A stretch of 64,000 bases of DNA from Neoarius graeffei (Eukaryota > Chordata > Actinopteri > Siluriformes > Ariidae): assembly GCF_027579695.1 (NCBI RefSeq), contig NC_083577.1, forward strand, positions 62,799,241 to 62,863,240, written 5' to 3'. Within the stretch, counting starts at the first letter, position 1, and the number at the start of each line of letters is the position of its first letter. Positions 45,301-58,300 of the stretch are shown piece by piece. Made by a program: the position numbers and the translations under genes. The notes under the pieces were generated by a model, which had not been told where the DNA came from, did not search any database, and saw nothing but the letters and a program-made list of their open reading frames with translations.

Positions 45301-48300
45301 GCAAGCCTATTTTTATTATGTGATATCGGTTCAATTGAGGAGCAGTATTCAATCGAGTGCCACTGTCTGACTGTTTGATGTAACCACAATACATCACAGT
45401 GAAACATATTGTTTGGGCTGTAAATACCGTACACTATAAACTATGGAATACCAGTTTAGACCAACATCCATCCATTATCTGTAACTGCTTATCCTGTTCT
45501 ACAGGGTCGCAAGCAAGCTGGAGCCTATCCCAGCTGACTATGGGTGAGAGGCGGGGTACACCCTGGACAAGTCACCAGGTCATCACAGGGCTGACACAGA
45601 GACAAACAACCATTCACACTCACATTCACACCGATGGTCAATTTAGAGCCACCAATTAACCTAACTTACATGTCTTTGGACTGTGGGGGAAACCGGAGCA
45701 CCCGGAGGAAACCCACGCAGACATGGGGAGAACATGCAAACTCCACCCAGGAGTTTGCATGTTCTCGAACCCAGGACCTTCTTGCTGTGAGGTGACAGTG
45801 CTACCCACTACACCACCGTGCTGCCTTAGACCAACATTAATTACATAAATATATTAATTTATTTATTTTATCTGTTCAAAGTCCACAAAAAGGTTAAGAC
45901 CGCATTTTAATTAGATATATTGTTTAGTTGGAGGACCACATTTTTATGGATCAAGTTGTGCACTTATGTTACCAACTCTGCATATGGCTAAGAGAGAACA
46001 ACCAATGATTGTAATGATGTACATTATAAAAATAGATCACAAATACAACTATTAATAATCAGGTTTCCCAAGACTAGGCAGACTGTACACCCTTTTCCAT
46101 TAAGACATGCTTGATGATGAAAGTGTAAATGGCTGATTAGAAGTCACTCACTGCTTTCCGCACTGGATCCATTTTTCTCCATCTTCCCCACAGTTCCCTT
46201 TCTCAGATCCTTCTGTGTTCAACTTCTCATAGCAGAACTTCTCTGACCCCCCAGACTCTACCCAGACATAGAAATTAGACGCGAAAGCGAGTGCACAAGT
46301 GAGAACAAAGAGCTATTTTTTGTGTGTGTTAGTTATATGTAAGGAGACAGAAAGTTGTGTGTATTTATCCTGGAGGTATCCTGGAGGATTTAGCCTCTAT
46401 CTTATTTTTTCAACCAAGTAGTGGCAAGCTTTCTGTATTAGTAGTGCAAGACATTGCAATACAATATACTTGAAGTTAAAAATGAAGCTTTATGAATAAT
46501 ATTAAAAACACATCACTCACTTGGACCCCACACATATTTGCATTGGTTTTCTCTGGTCTTACACTCTCCAGTATAGCAGCGTCCCTGTGTGTGGATATTT
46601 TAAATTAGAATCAATAAACAGAGCCAATAATGCTTTGTTTATTAAGAGCCATACATGTATTAAATCATCCATCCATCCATTATCTGTAGCCGCTTATCCT
46701 GTTCTACAGGGTCGCAGGCAAGCTGGAGCCTATCCCAGATGACTACGGGCGAAAGGCGGGGTACACCCTGGACAAGTCACCAGGTCATCACAGGGCTGAC
46801 ACATAGACACAGACAACCATTCACACTCACATTCACACCTACGGTCAATTTAGTGCCACCAATTAACTTAAAGTGCATATCACGGGTAAATTCAGGAGCA
46901 AAATCAGTGTAATTCTCCTATTTTATATTAAACTTTGGTCAAATATCTGTAACATTCTGCATTCTCTGCAATTTTTTTACCTTGTGCAATAGCAGAAAAA
47001 TTCAGTTGAAATCAAGCCATTTGAGGCGAATTGGTCCACCTCTGAAAAAACTTGGCGTTTGGATTTCCCAGGAAACATGGATTTTCGTGACGTCACGTGC
47101 GGGACGCCTCCCTCTGAATCCTACGTCAGCGCTGGTTTGTTTATGAGAAAACGACCTGGTGGTTTTCTGCAAATTTCTTCAACGTTGTCACGTAATTATT
47201 AAAATGGTTAACAGATGTATCGTAGGAGGGTGTAGCAACACCAATCTTGATGGGATTAGTACTCATCGTTTCCCACATTGCGCTCAGGTGACAATTCCAT
47301 ATTTCAATGCAAAATCGCTAGCTGCTAAACTTGGTCTACACAGGCTGTGCACTGAAACCGTGCAAAGCTCTCGCAGCCTGCTGGCGCTTCCGCAGGTAAC
47401 ATCACGAATCTGGCTCCAGACTCCCTTGGGATATTTCCAGACACGTTTTGTGATTTTATTTTTTTCTGCTGTAGACAGATGGCCTTGTGAAAAATTACCC
47501 TTCTGGATGAGTGTGTAAAGGGACATACTTTCATATAAAAAAAAAAAACGAATTTGGTCCAGGATATGCACTTTAACCTGCATGTCTTTGGACTGTGGGG
47601 GAAACCAGAGCACCTGGAGGAAACCCATGCAGACACGGGGAGAACATGCAAACTCCACACAGAAAAGCCCTCGCCGGCCGCTGAGCTCGAACCCAGGGCC
47701 TTCTTGTTGTGAGGCGACTGTGCTAACCACTACACCACCGTGCCGCCATATTTAAAAGTAATTAAATATATACATTTTTTTAAATTACATGCTATAGCTT
47801 GTCATACCTGGTCAAGATGGCACAATGAGCCATCCTGTTTGTGGAGGTTTGGAGGGCACTGTAGACAGAAAGACACATCAGCCTCAGTGAATGTCTTCTG
47901 CTGGCTTAATGGATAAAACTGAAAAAAGTGCAGTTGCATGAACTGTGAACAAGCCACATTAATGGAGCTGGAAGATAAGCACTTGGTCCTGCGTGTGCAT
48001 ATGTAAAGTGTATTTCCTGTCTTACAATGTTCCTACTGGAGTGAGTGTTATGCAGCATGTTGAAAATGCTAGGAGTGTTGAATGGTGATAGTTGAAAAGG
48101 TTAATATCACTGGTCATCTATTCAATAAAATCAGCATTTAAATATTTTATTTCATTTTGTGGATTTTTATGTTCAGAGAAGCTGTTACCGGAACCAGGTA
48201 TTTAATCAAAAGAAGACAGCACTGAATGTCACATGCTGTCTCGAACCTGTCCAGAGTCTCCTGAGCAGGTCTCTGAAATATCACAGTCATTCACTGCATA

Positions 48301-51300
48301 GCGACAGCTGAAGCCTCTTGGGTAAAACTGTAAGAGAGAGGGAAGGAAGATGCAGAGAGAGTAAAAGATAGAGAAGATTTTTTCCTTGAAAGCATCTTAT
48401 TCATTCAAATTTTTTAACCACTCAGACAAAGACACAGAATAAAAAGGCAATGAATCTTCCCTAAACAATGAAGAATTAATCGTATGATTACATGAGTCTG
48501 TTGAACAGACTCACCAGACAGGTGCTGTTGCAGCAAGGCCCATCACTACAGTGTGCACCATTTGACAAAGAGCACTTTTTGCAGCATTCCTTGTAGCATT
48601 CCTGCAACACACACAAAAGGAAAAGAGGAACAAGACTATAAATCAAGACCATTTTCAAAAAATTAACCACTTAAATTTATCACAGCATTTCCCCTACAGG
48701 GAGTAAACAGAACACTTACTTTTACCTGAAAATGCAATATTTTTCCCTACAATGGCAAAGCAATGACTCACAGCTCTTACACCGCAGTCACACTCCTCTC
48801 CCACCTCCACGTAGCCATTCCCACAATCTGTTGGCTCAAACAGCTGCACAGAGAAAAAAAAAGGAAAAAAAAGAAAAGGCCATATTACATATTGCAACCT
48901 CACGTCTCAATGAAGAAGAAATACAGAACATTTTGTAGTAAAGGGCTACTCATTTCTTCATAATTCAGCATTTCTATTCTGAAGCTCACAACTTTTGATT
49001 ATTCAAAACGCATCATAATCCTAACATTTTGAGGGAAAATTTGTTTGTAAGCAGGTTGGGGTATAGTTTAGGGGTGATTTGGGGGATGGTCAAGGCCTCA
49101 CATCGGTGTATTATGTCCAATGCCATGAGCTGAGCAAGTCCTTTGTTCTCTAAATGGCATGCTGCTAAGACTGTTACAGATTTAATATATCTTCTTCTTA
49201 GTTGTCTCTCGGGCACGGGCGCAGATAGAGGGGGGGACGGGGGGGATTCGTCCCACCCAGATTTAAATTCACCTCGTTCGGTCCCCCCCACTTATAGGGA
49301 GGAAAAAACGTCTATGCTGTCTTTCTTTGCATAAGGCAAACCTCACGGAAAAATCAAAAGACTAATTACCATTCGGTTTACTGAGGTGCACAGCAGCACA
49401 TACATAGTTGCAACTGTGCAGACTGCACAGGTTGCGAGCTCGAGCTTGGTTGCTATGGTTACCCACAACAAGTTTGACAGGCATATCGGGGACAGCTCCT
49501 CCTAGTTCAGGACCCCAACACGGCATGATGAAGGGTGCCAAAAGGCAGAAAACGATTTTATCGTTTTTTTTAAAAAAAAAGACTGTAAGTAAACTGTGCC
49601 TTACTTTATCATATCACCTTGCAATTTTTTGATAGTCTGTTCAAAGTAATGTCGTAGTGAAAGTAAAATCGTACGGAGTAGAGATGCCTTTCTGGTAGCC
49701 TCCTTCTTTCGGTGGTAGCCTGTAGATACAGTGCTCAGAAGGCAGTTTTAATGTTTAATCTGGCGTTCCCTGCCATAATTTCAGCGAGCATATTGTTTCA
49801 TAAGGAAACTTTGCGAAGAGTTGTTGACTGACTGCCGCTCACGCAACACACAGGCATAGTTAGAAAGTCAGGATGCACTGGTTTACACTTTACACACACA
49901 CACGTAGCCCAGCCTCTCGCTATGTTTAACAGTTGGAACTTAGCGGTTTTAAAACTAGTTTTCCTAGGAACTAGTTGTGCGAGGAACTAGTGTTCCAAGC
50001 ACAACACATGTTGGGGTTGGTTTGCTGGCAGCTTTTGTCCCCCCCAGTTCAAAAAACGTATCTGCGCCCCTGCTCTCGGGTGCCAAGGAAGACTTCTGTT
50101 GTGCAAACAGAGTGTCTCGGGGCAGTGGATACGCTATGTGACTTCTGAGGACAAAGTCTGATGCACGTATCTGGCCGTATACAGGGCAAGGGGGTCCATT
50201 CAAGTAGTTCGGGGCAGCTGCTCTGGCATGTTGTCTCTCTCTCGCTGCATTGACTCTCTGGCATCGGCCTTCTTCAAATATCTTGACAGCTGCTTTAACG
50301 ATGGCGTGCCACCCACTGCAGTCAGCTGCCACCACCTCCAGCTGAGTTGAATCGAGGTTTGTCCAAGCCACATGGGCTTTCAGATTGTCAGATCTTTTCC
50401 TTGGTTGCCCTCTCTTCCATTTTCCTTGAGCCAGTTCACCATAGAAAAGCTGTCTGGGGATTCTGTTTTCTTTCATACGGATGATGTGGCCAGACCAATG
50501 GAGCAGAGTCTTCAGGATTTTTGATTCTATACTAATTGTGTTGGCTCTTTTCAGGACTTCGAGGTTTGTGATGTGATCTTGCCAGAAAATGCGCATGACT
50601 GATCTGAGAGATCGAGTGTAGAACTGTTCCAGGCGCTCGAAGTATCGTCGGTAGAGGGTCCATGTCTCGCATCCATACAGCAATGACGACTGCATTGTAT
50701 ACCTTCAGCTTGGTGGCAAGGTGGATTCCCTTTTGCTGATTTATTATATTAAAATGTGTTATTTGCAGCCCAGCTTAATAGAAGAGAAAAGTCATGTAGT
50801 CTCATCTCATTATCTCTAGCCGCTTTATCCTGTTCTACAGGGTCGCAGGCAAGCTGGAGCCTATCCCAGCTGACTACGGGCAAAAGGCGGTGGACAAGCC
50901 GCCAGGTCATCACAGGGCTGACACACAGAAACAGACAACCATTCACACTCACATTCACACCTACGGTCAATTTAGAGTCACCAGTTAACCTAACCTGCAT
51001 GTCTTTGGACTGTGGGGGAAACCGGAGCACCCGGAGGAAACCCACACGGACACGGGGAGAACATGCAAACTCCATACAGAAAGGCCCTCGCTGGCCATGG
51101 GGCTCGAACCCGGACCTTCTTGCTGTGAGGCGACAGCACTAACCACTACGCCACCGTGCCGCCCAAGTCATGTAGTATAATTACAAATTTATAATTAAAC
51201 AGTTTCCAAATATAAATGTAAGCAATGTAATATGTGATGCTTTCCTCTTCCTCTAATCACTTTAAATCAAAGGAATGTTTGATGATGCATTTGTTCTGCT

Positions 51301-53736
51301 ACACATACCCCTTTTCCACCAAATCAGTTCCAGGGCTGGTTCGGGACCAGTGCTGGTGCTGGTTCACAACTCGTTCAACTTGCGAGCCAGCTGAGAACCA
51401 GTTTGCTTTTCCATAGCTCGTGGTGCTAAGCGGAGCCACGTCATTACGTCACTGTATGCGTCATTACGTCGCTGTATACGTCAGTTACGGCGCTGTATAC
51501 GTCAGTTACGGTGCTACGTTTACATAAACCTTGGCGCGAATATCAAAGCAAAACAAGGAAGAAGCAGCAGCAACAACAACAACAACAATAATAATAATGG
51601 ATGACTTCACGTTTGTACAGCTGCTGCTTCTCGTCGCTTAAAAATGGCAACCTTTCGCGGTCTTGTTATTGTTGTCGGTCTTAACAACTCCGCCCCCCCC
51701 CGCTGACGTAAGCGGTTCTTTCCTCTGGCCCAGCAGAGAGTTGGTGCTAGCCTGGAACCGGTTTTTCTGGCCCCAGAGCCAGTTCTTTGTCAGTGGAAAC
51801 AGAAAACCCGGTTCCAAACTAAGCACTGGCCCTGAACCAGCCCTGGAACTGCTTTGGTGGAAAAGGGGCAACAGTGAATGGTTGTTGTCTCACTTCCCAA
51901 TTGTGGCAGCCAGGGTATGGTTGAGCATCAGCTGTGGACAGAGAGGAGGCAAGTAGAACCAGCAGGTTATGTGTGAGGAGTTTCACCTGTGTTGGACTAG
52001 TGTGTCTCTTGTGTTTTTTTCAGGGAAAAAGAGCGCGAGAGCTGAGCAACCCAGCACCACGTGTGTGTGTACATATGTGAGCCTAGAGTGCGTTGAGTAA
52101 AGTTGCTAAAAAGTGAATCTAAAGCTGAGAATAAAATACACCTTGAGCTGTCACAAGCCTGTCTCCTATTCCTCATTTCCCTGAGCTGCAAAAAAGTGTT
52201 CTATGAATCATTTCCCATCATGGTCAGAGAAATGAGGAAACAAGCAGGCAGTGATAGAGGAAAAAGTTGAGGATTTCTCACTTGATGCAAATAAGAAGTC
52301 AATTTGCTGGGCGATGCACAATCATTTTCATCATCTCATTATCTCTAGCCGCTTTATCCTTCTACAGGGTCGCAGGCAAGCTGGAGCCTATCCCAGCTGA
52401 CTACGGGCGAAAGGCGGGGTACACCCTGGACAAGTCGCCAGGTCATCACAGGGCTGACACAAAGACACAGACAACCATTCACACTCACATTCACACCTAC
52501 GGTCAATTTAGAGTCACCAGTTAACCTAACCTGCATGTCTTTGGACTGTGGGGGAAACCGGAGCACCCGGAGGAAACCCACGCGGACATGGGGAGAACAT
52601 GCAAACTCCACACAGAAAGGCCCTCGCCGGCCCCGGGGCTCGAACCCAGGACCTTCTTGCTGTGAGGCGACAGCGCTAACCACTACACCACCGTGCCGCC
52701 CGCACAATCATTTTGATTTATTTTTTCAGTAAGTGCTTTATCCTGGTCAGGGTCATGATGGATCCAGAGTCTATCCTGGAAACGCTGGGAAGACACCCTG
52801 ATGACACACCTTTCAATCACCAGTCTATTCATACTTGGGGTCAGCCATGGCCTGAAGGTTAGAGAAGCAGCCTTGGGCCTAATTCCCGGGACCGGCAGGA
52901 AAAATGTGAGGGGAGTTGAGTGAATGAACAGCAATTTCCCCGCCCTCTGCATCATGGCTGAAGTGCCCTTGAGCAGGAACCCAACCCCCAACTGCTCCCT
53001 GGGCATTGTAGTATAGCCACCCACTGCTCTGGGTATGTGTATGTGCTCATTGCTCACTTGTGTGTGTGCATGCATGTGTTCACTGCTTCAGAGGAGTTAA
53101 ATGCAGAGGAGGAATTTTGCTGTGCTTGTGTACATGTGACAAATAAAGGCTTCTTCTACTTAGGGGTAACTTAGAGTTGCCAATCCACCTATGTAGAAGG
53201 AAACAGACACAGAGAGAACATGCAAAACCCCATATATACTGTACAAAAGTCAAAGTCCTTCCTGAACCATTCATGGCACGTTTGGCGGCACTGATCTCCG
53301 TTTCGTAGCCCTCTGCCTCTAGCCTATATTACATAGCTAAGGTTACAGTGGGGAACTAGTCCTCTGGTAACCACGAGAGTTTAACTCCCTACTCGCACCT
53401 GTATTGCAACGTGCCTTGCCAGATGGCAGTAGGCACCATTTTTATGATGGTCTTTGGTATATATACACAGTACTATGGCCATATATACAGTAACCAGAAA
53501 TTAAACTGAGTTTAGGATTGAACTGAGACTGAACCCTAGAGCTGTGAGCTTGCAATGATGCCACCCCACAAACACTGCTCTGCCACCCACATACAGATTG
53601 TTTAAAAATGTGGTGTTATGCTTAGTGCAAAGTTATATACTGAAAAATCAATGAAATACAAGTTTGAAAATTAATAATAGTTGTATTGGATTTTCCATTA
53701 CCCTTTTGAAGTGTGTGTATATATAGTATATGTACA

Positions 53737-53770
<34 letters not shown>

Positions 53771-55337
53771 ATACACCAAAAAGCTACAGTATTATAAACC
53801 AAAAGCTACAGTATAGCTAAGAGCATGTTCACAATGCTGGGCATCAGAACCCAATTACCAGGTTTTAAGCTAGTATATACGCTTAATACGTTTATATACG
53901 TATAAGCATTATACATGTTTCTCATCATCTCATCTCATTATCTCTAGCCGCTTTATCCTGTTCTACAGGGTCGCAGGCAAGCTGGAGCTTATCCCAGCTG
54001 ACTATGGGCGAAAGGTGGGGTACACCCTGGACAAGTCGACAGGTCATCACAGGGCTGACACATAGACACAGACAACCATTCACACTCACATTCACACCTA
54101 CGGTCAATTTACAGTCACCAGTTAACCTAACCTGCATGTCTTTGGACTGTGGGGGAAACCGGAGCACCCGGAGGAAACCCACGCGGACATGGGGAGAACA
54201 TGCAAACTCCACACAGAAAGGCCCTCGCCGGCCCCGGGGCTCGAACCCAGGACCTTCTTGCTGTGAGGCGACAGCGCTAACCACTACACCACCGTGCCGC
54301 CCGCACAATCATTTTGATTTATTTTTTCAGTAAGTGCTTTATCCTGGTCAGGGTCATGATGGATCCAGAGTCTATCCTGGAAACGCTGGGAAGACACCCT
54401 GATGACACACCTTTCAATCACCAGTCTATTCATACTCGGGGTCAGCCATGGCCTGAAGGTTAGAGAAGCAGCCTTGGGCCTAATTCCCGGGACCGGCAGG
54501 AAAAATGTGAGGGGAGTTGAGTGAATGAACAGCAATTTCCCCGCCCTCTGCATCATGGCTGAAGTGCCCTTGAGCAGGAACCCAACCCCCAACTGCTCCC
54601 TGGGCATTGTAGTATAGCCACCCACTGCTCTGGGTATGTGTATGTGCTCATTGCTCACTTGTGTGTGTGCATGCATGTGTTCACTGCTTCAGAGGAGTTA
54701 AATGCAGAGGAGGAATTTTGCTGTGCTTGTGTACATGTGACAAATAAAGGCTTCTTCTACTTAGGGGTAACTTAGAGTTGCCAATCCACCTATGCAGAAG
54801 GAAACAGACACAGAGAGAACATGCAAAACCCCATATATACTGTACAAAAGTCAAAGTCCTTCCTGAACCATTCATGGCACGTTTGGCGGCACTGATCTCC
54901 GTTTCGTAGCCCTCTGCCTCTAGCCTATATTACATAGCTAAGGTTACAGTGGGGAACTAGTCCTCTGGTAACCACGAGAGTTTAACTCCCTACTCGCACC
55001 TGTATTGCAACGTGCCTTGCCAGATGGCAGTAGGCACCATTTTTATGATGGTCTTTGGTATATATACACAGTACTATGGCCATATATACAGTAACCAGAA
55101 ATTAAACTGAGTTTAGGATTGAACTGAGACTGAACCCTAGAGCTGTGAGCTTGCAATGATGCCACCCCACAAACACTGCTCTGCCACCCACATACAGATT
55201 GTTTAAAAATGTGGTGTTATGCTTAGTGCAAAGTTATATACTGAAAAATCAATGAAATACAAGTTTGAAGATTAATAATAGTTGTATTGGATTTTCCATT
55301 ACCCTTTTGAAGTGTGTGTATATATAGTATATGTACA

Positions 55338-55383
<46 letters not shown>

Positions 55384-58300
55384 ATACACCAAAAAGCTAC
55401 AGTATTATAAACCAAAAGCTACAGTATAGCTAAGAGCATGTTCACAATGCTGGGCATCAGAACCCAATTACCAGGTTTTAAGCTAGTATATACGCTTAAT
55501 ACGTTTATATACGTATAAGCATTATACATGTTTCTCATCATCTCATCTCATTATCTCTAGCCGCTTTATCCTGTTCTACAGGGTCGCAGGCAAGCTGGAG
55601 CTTATCTCAGCTGACTATGGGCGAAAGGTGGGGTACACCCTGGACAAGTCGCCAGGTCATCACAGGGCTGACACATAGACACAGACAACCATTCACACTC
55701 ACATTCACACCTACGGTCAATTTAGAGTCACCAGTTAACCTAACCTGCATGTCTTTGGACTGTGGGGGAAACCAGGGCACCCGGAAGAAACCCACGCAGA
55801 CACGGGGAGAACATGCAAACTCTGCACAGAAAGGCCCTCGCCGGCCACAGGGCTCGAACCCGGACCTTCTTGCTGTGAGGCGACAGCGCTAACCACTACA
55901 ACACCTTGCCGCCCTAAATTAAATATATATTTTTCTATTGGATATGCATCTGATTAATTGACAACACCAGTCTGAGAAAACAAATCTAGCACTAGGGTAT
56001 GTTGGAGCTGCCCTTTGCAAATTTTTTATTATCATCTGTAAAATGACCTCTGTATTAAAAACATTTTTGGGAATACATTATATTCCCTCAGGTATATACT
56101 GACTTTTGGTCCTTTTATATCTCCACGGAGATTCAGAAATACCTCTACTTTGTAATGATGTATGATAGTTCATACTTCTGTTAAAATTTTAAGAACTAGA
56201 AGCAGATTCACCAAGGGGCACAAAAATGACAAAATTTGTATATAATCTGTGGACTATGCCATTAAATAGTTCCAAGGTTATCATTGAGAATGGTGATATC
56301 TGCCTTCCCCCCCCCCCCCCCTTCCCCATATCTTATTCTTTTTATATATTTGTATATGTAAATACTTAATTTATTTTAATTTATCTAGAAGTTTTCTCTA
56401 TTTCTTTTCTCTGTTTATCTGTAATGATGCTGCTGGAATCTTAATTTCCCTGAGGGAACTTTCCCAAAGGGATCAATAAAGTTTTATCTAATCTAATCTA
56501 ATCTAGTCTAATCTAATCTAATCTAATCTAATCTAACATTTGATATAGTGTGACCGGTAATACTTATAGCTCATAATAATGACATATTACTTCTTAACAA
56601 GCCTTTCAGTATAGGTAATATTTTTTTCCATCCCACAGTATCCGTCTGTAACGTGGCACACAGCTCCTCACTAGTGTATGCACTTGTAATGCTGACTTAA
56701 TGGTAGAAAGAGCTAATGATAATCTACTTGTATAAACAGCATCATTAGCAAAATCTGATTAATGTGGTTGCCATAAAGATTTTACTGTTTTCATTCCACA
56801 AAATGTCTATCCGCCACAGACATTCACTCAATTTACCTACTATAGGACCTTCTCCTGACCAGATAGTTTCTGATTAGGTTGTAGTGCTACAGGATCACTG
56901 TAGCCTGGATAAATCATTTCACTTCTTGATACGAGTGGTTAAATTTCACAGTTAGTGCAATTATAAACCTGCTTCTAAAAAAAAAATAATAATAATAATA
57001 ATAATAATAATCAGGGCTTTTCAAAGTGTGGGGTGTGCCTCCCCTAGGGGGCACCAGAGTTCTTCAGCGGGGGCGCAATGTGAGGAAAAATAAACCAGAA
57101 TAAGTTACTATTGCGGACATTTAGCGAACTTCAGCTAGCCTTTGCCAGAGACAAAATGGATCGATTTTTAGTACCTAAAGCTACAGTGAGTGAGGAGACA
57201 GAGTCTGGGACAAGCAAAAAAAGAAGGAAGTATGACCACGATTATTTAAAGTTTGGATTTTCATGGACTGGATCTGAAGATGCTCCACTGCCACAGTGTG
57301 TTGTCTGCCAAGAGGTGCTAGCTAACGATGCTATGAGATGTTTAAAATGTGTAAAACAAGATGCTTTTAAAAAAAGCACAGACGTTTAAAATGTGTAAAA
57401 AAAAAAAAAAAGATCTTTTAAAAAGCACAGATGTTTAAAATGTGTAAAAAAAAAAGAGGTTTTAAAAAAACTCATGTTTTAAATGTGTAAAAAAAAAAGA
57501 TGTTTTCAAAAAGCACAGATGTTTAAAATGTGTAAAAGAAAAAAATGAAAATGTGTACAACAACCATTTTTTTTAAATACGAATGGAACATTAAGTATAG
57601 CAACAACAAAAATTGTGTGTGTGTGTGTGTGGGGGGGGGGGGGCGCTGTTGTTTATTAGCTCTCTGGGGGGGGCTGACTCTCCCACACTTTGAAAACCCC
57701 TGATAATAATAATAATAATAATAATAAAGAAAAAGAAAAAAAAAAGGGAGTTTTATACGGTCTTCAGCCCAATGCTTTGGTGTTAAACGAGCTATTAACT
57801 AAACACTGACCAAATGCTTTCCTAGATCCTAAATAAGCTAAAATTATATGCTTGAATCCAATGTACATGTGCACAGCTGCACAGGAAAATGATAATTATT
57901 CTGACACAGAATGGCAATTTTGGAGCCATTTTAAATCAAAGGCTACTGATATGTAGTCTGGCTAACGCAACTGCAAAGCTCTACGAGCTATTGGTCTGGC
58001 CAAGATATTAAGCCCAACCGTTTCCCAGAGCCTGTGGTTGACCCGCCTCCCTGAAATGCATCAGTTTGCTACTGGTCGAAGCCAGAAAAGGCTGTGACGA
58101 AGCTTAAACCAATCACATCACTCTTTCCTCTGACGTATGTGACGCGACGATAGGATTCTCGCTGAGAACCATTGATTTGGCTACTAGTGGGGCTAACTGG
58201 TAGATTAAACTCTTACCGAAGCCGGTCAGGAGCAAGGCGAAAACGTCCTTCCTTTCAATAAATACCTCCAGGGCTGCTCTTTGCTCCATTTTCAATGAGA

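Larger units (their letters stand above)
46669..47748 (-). repeat. V-SINE interrupted by a Kolobok-like element
   Basis: The tail half is at 46669-46871 and the head half at 47573-47748. Joining the two across the TTAA duplication gives a normal SINE core. Confidence 0.92.
57012..57702 (+). mobile_element. hAT (Charlie/ZBED5-like) deletion derivative
   Basis: Ends CAGGGCTTTTCAAAGTGTGG and (inverse) CAGGGGTTTTCAAAGTGTGG, flanked by ATAATAAT (57004-57011, 57703-57710) in a (TAA)n tract. It holds the first part of a hAT transposase (57156 on) and a local minisatellite. Confidence 0.85.

Noticed and set aside
52354-52707. Open frames of 100-130 codons with repeated peptide themes (for example [19 protein letters not shown]) at many places
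   Set aside because: They are translations of V-SINE copies and recur wherever the SINE does. SINEs are not protein-coding.
54284-54676. Two identical 130-codon minus-strand frames (also at 52683-53075)
   Set aside because: They are identical only because the DNA is tandemly duplicated. They start inside a SINE and carry no recognisable domain.
57340-57560. A CRISPR-like array of about 45 bp repeats
   Set aside because: Units are contiguous without unique spacers, vary in length by A-runs, and the genome is vertebrate. It is a minisatellite.
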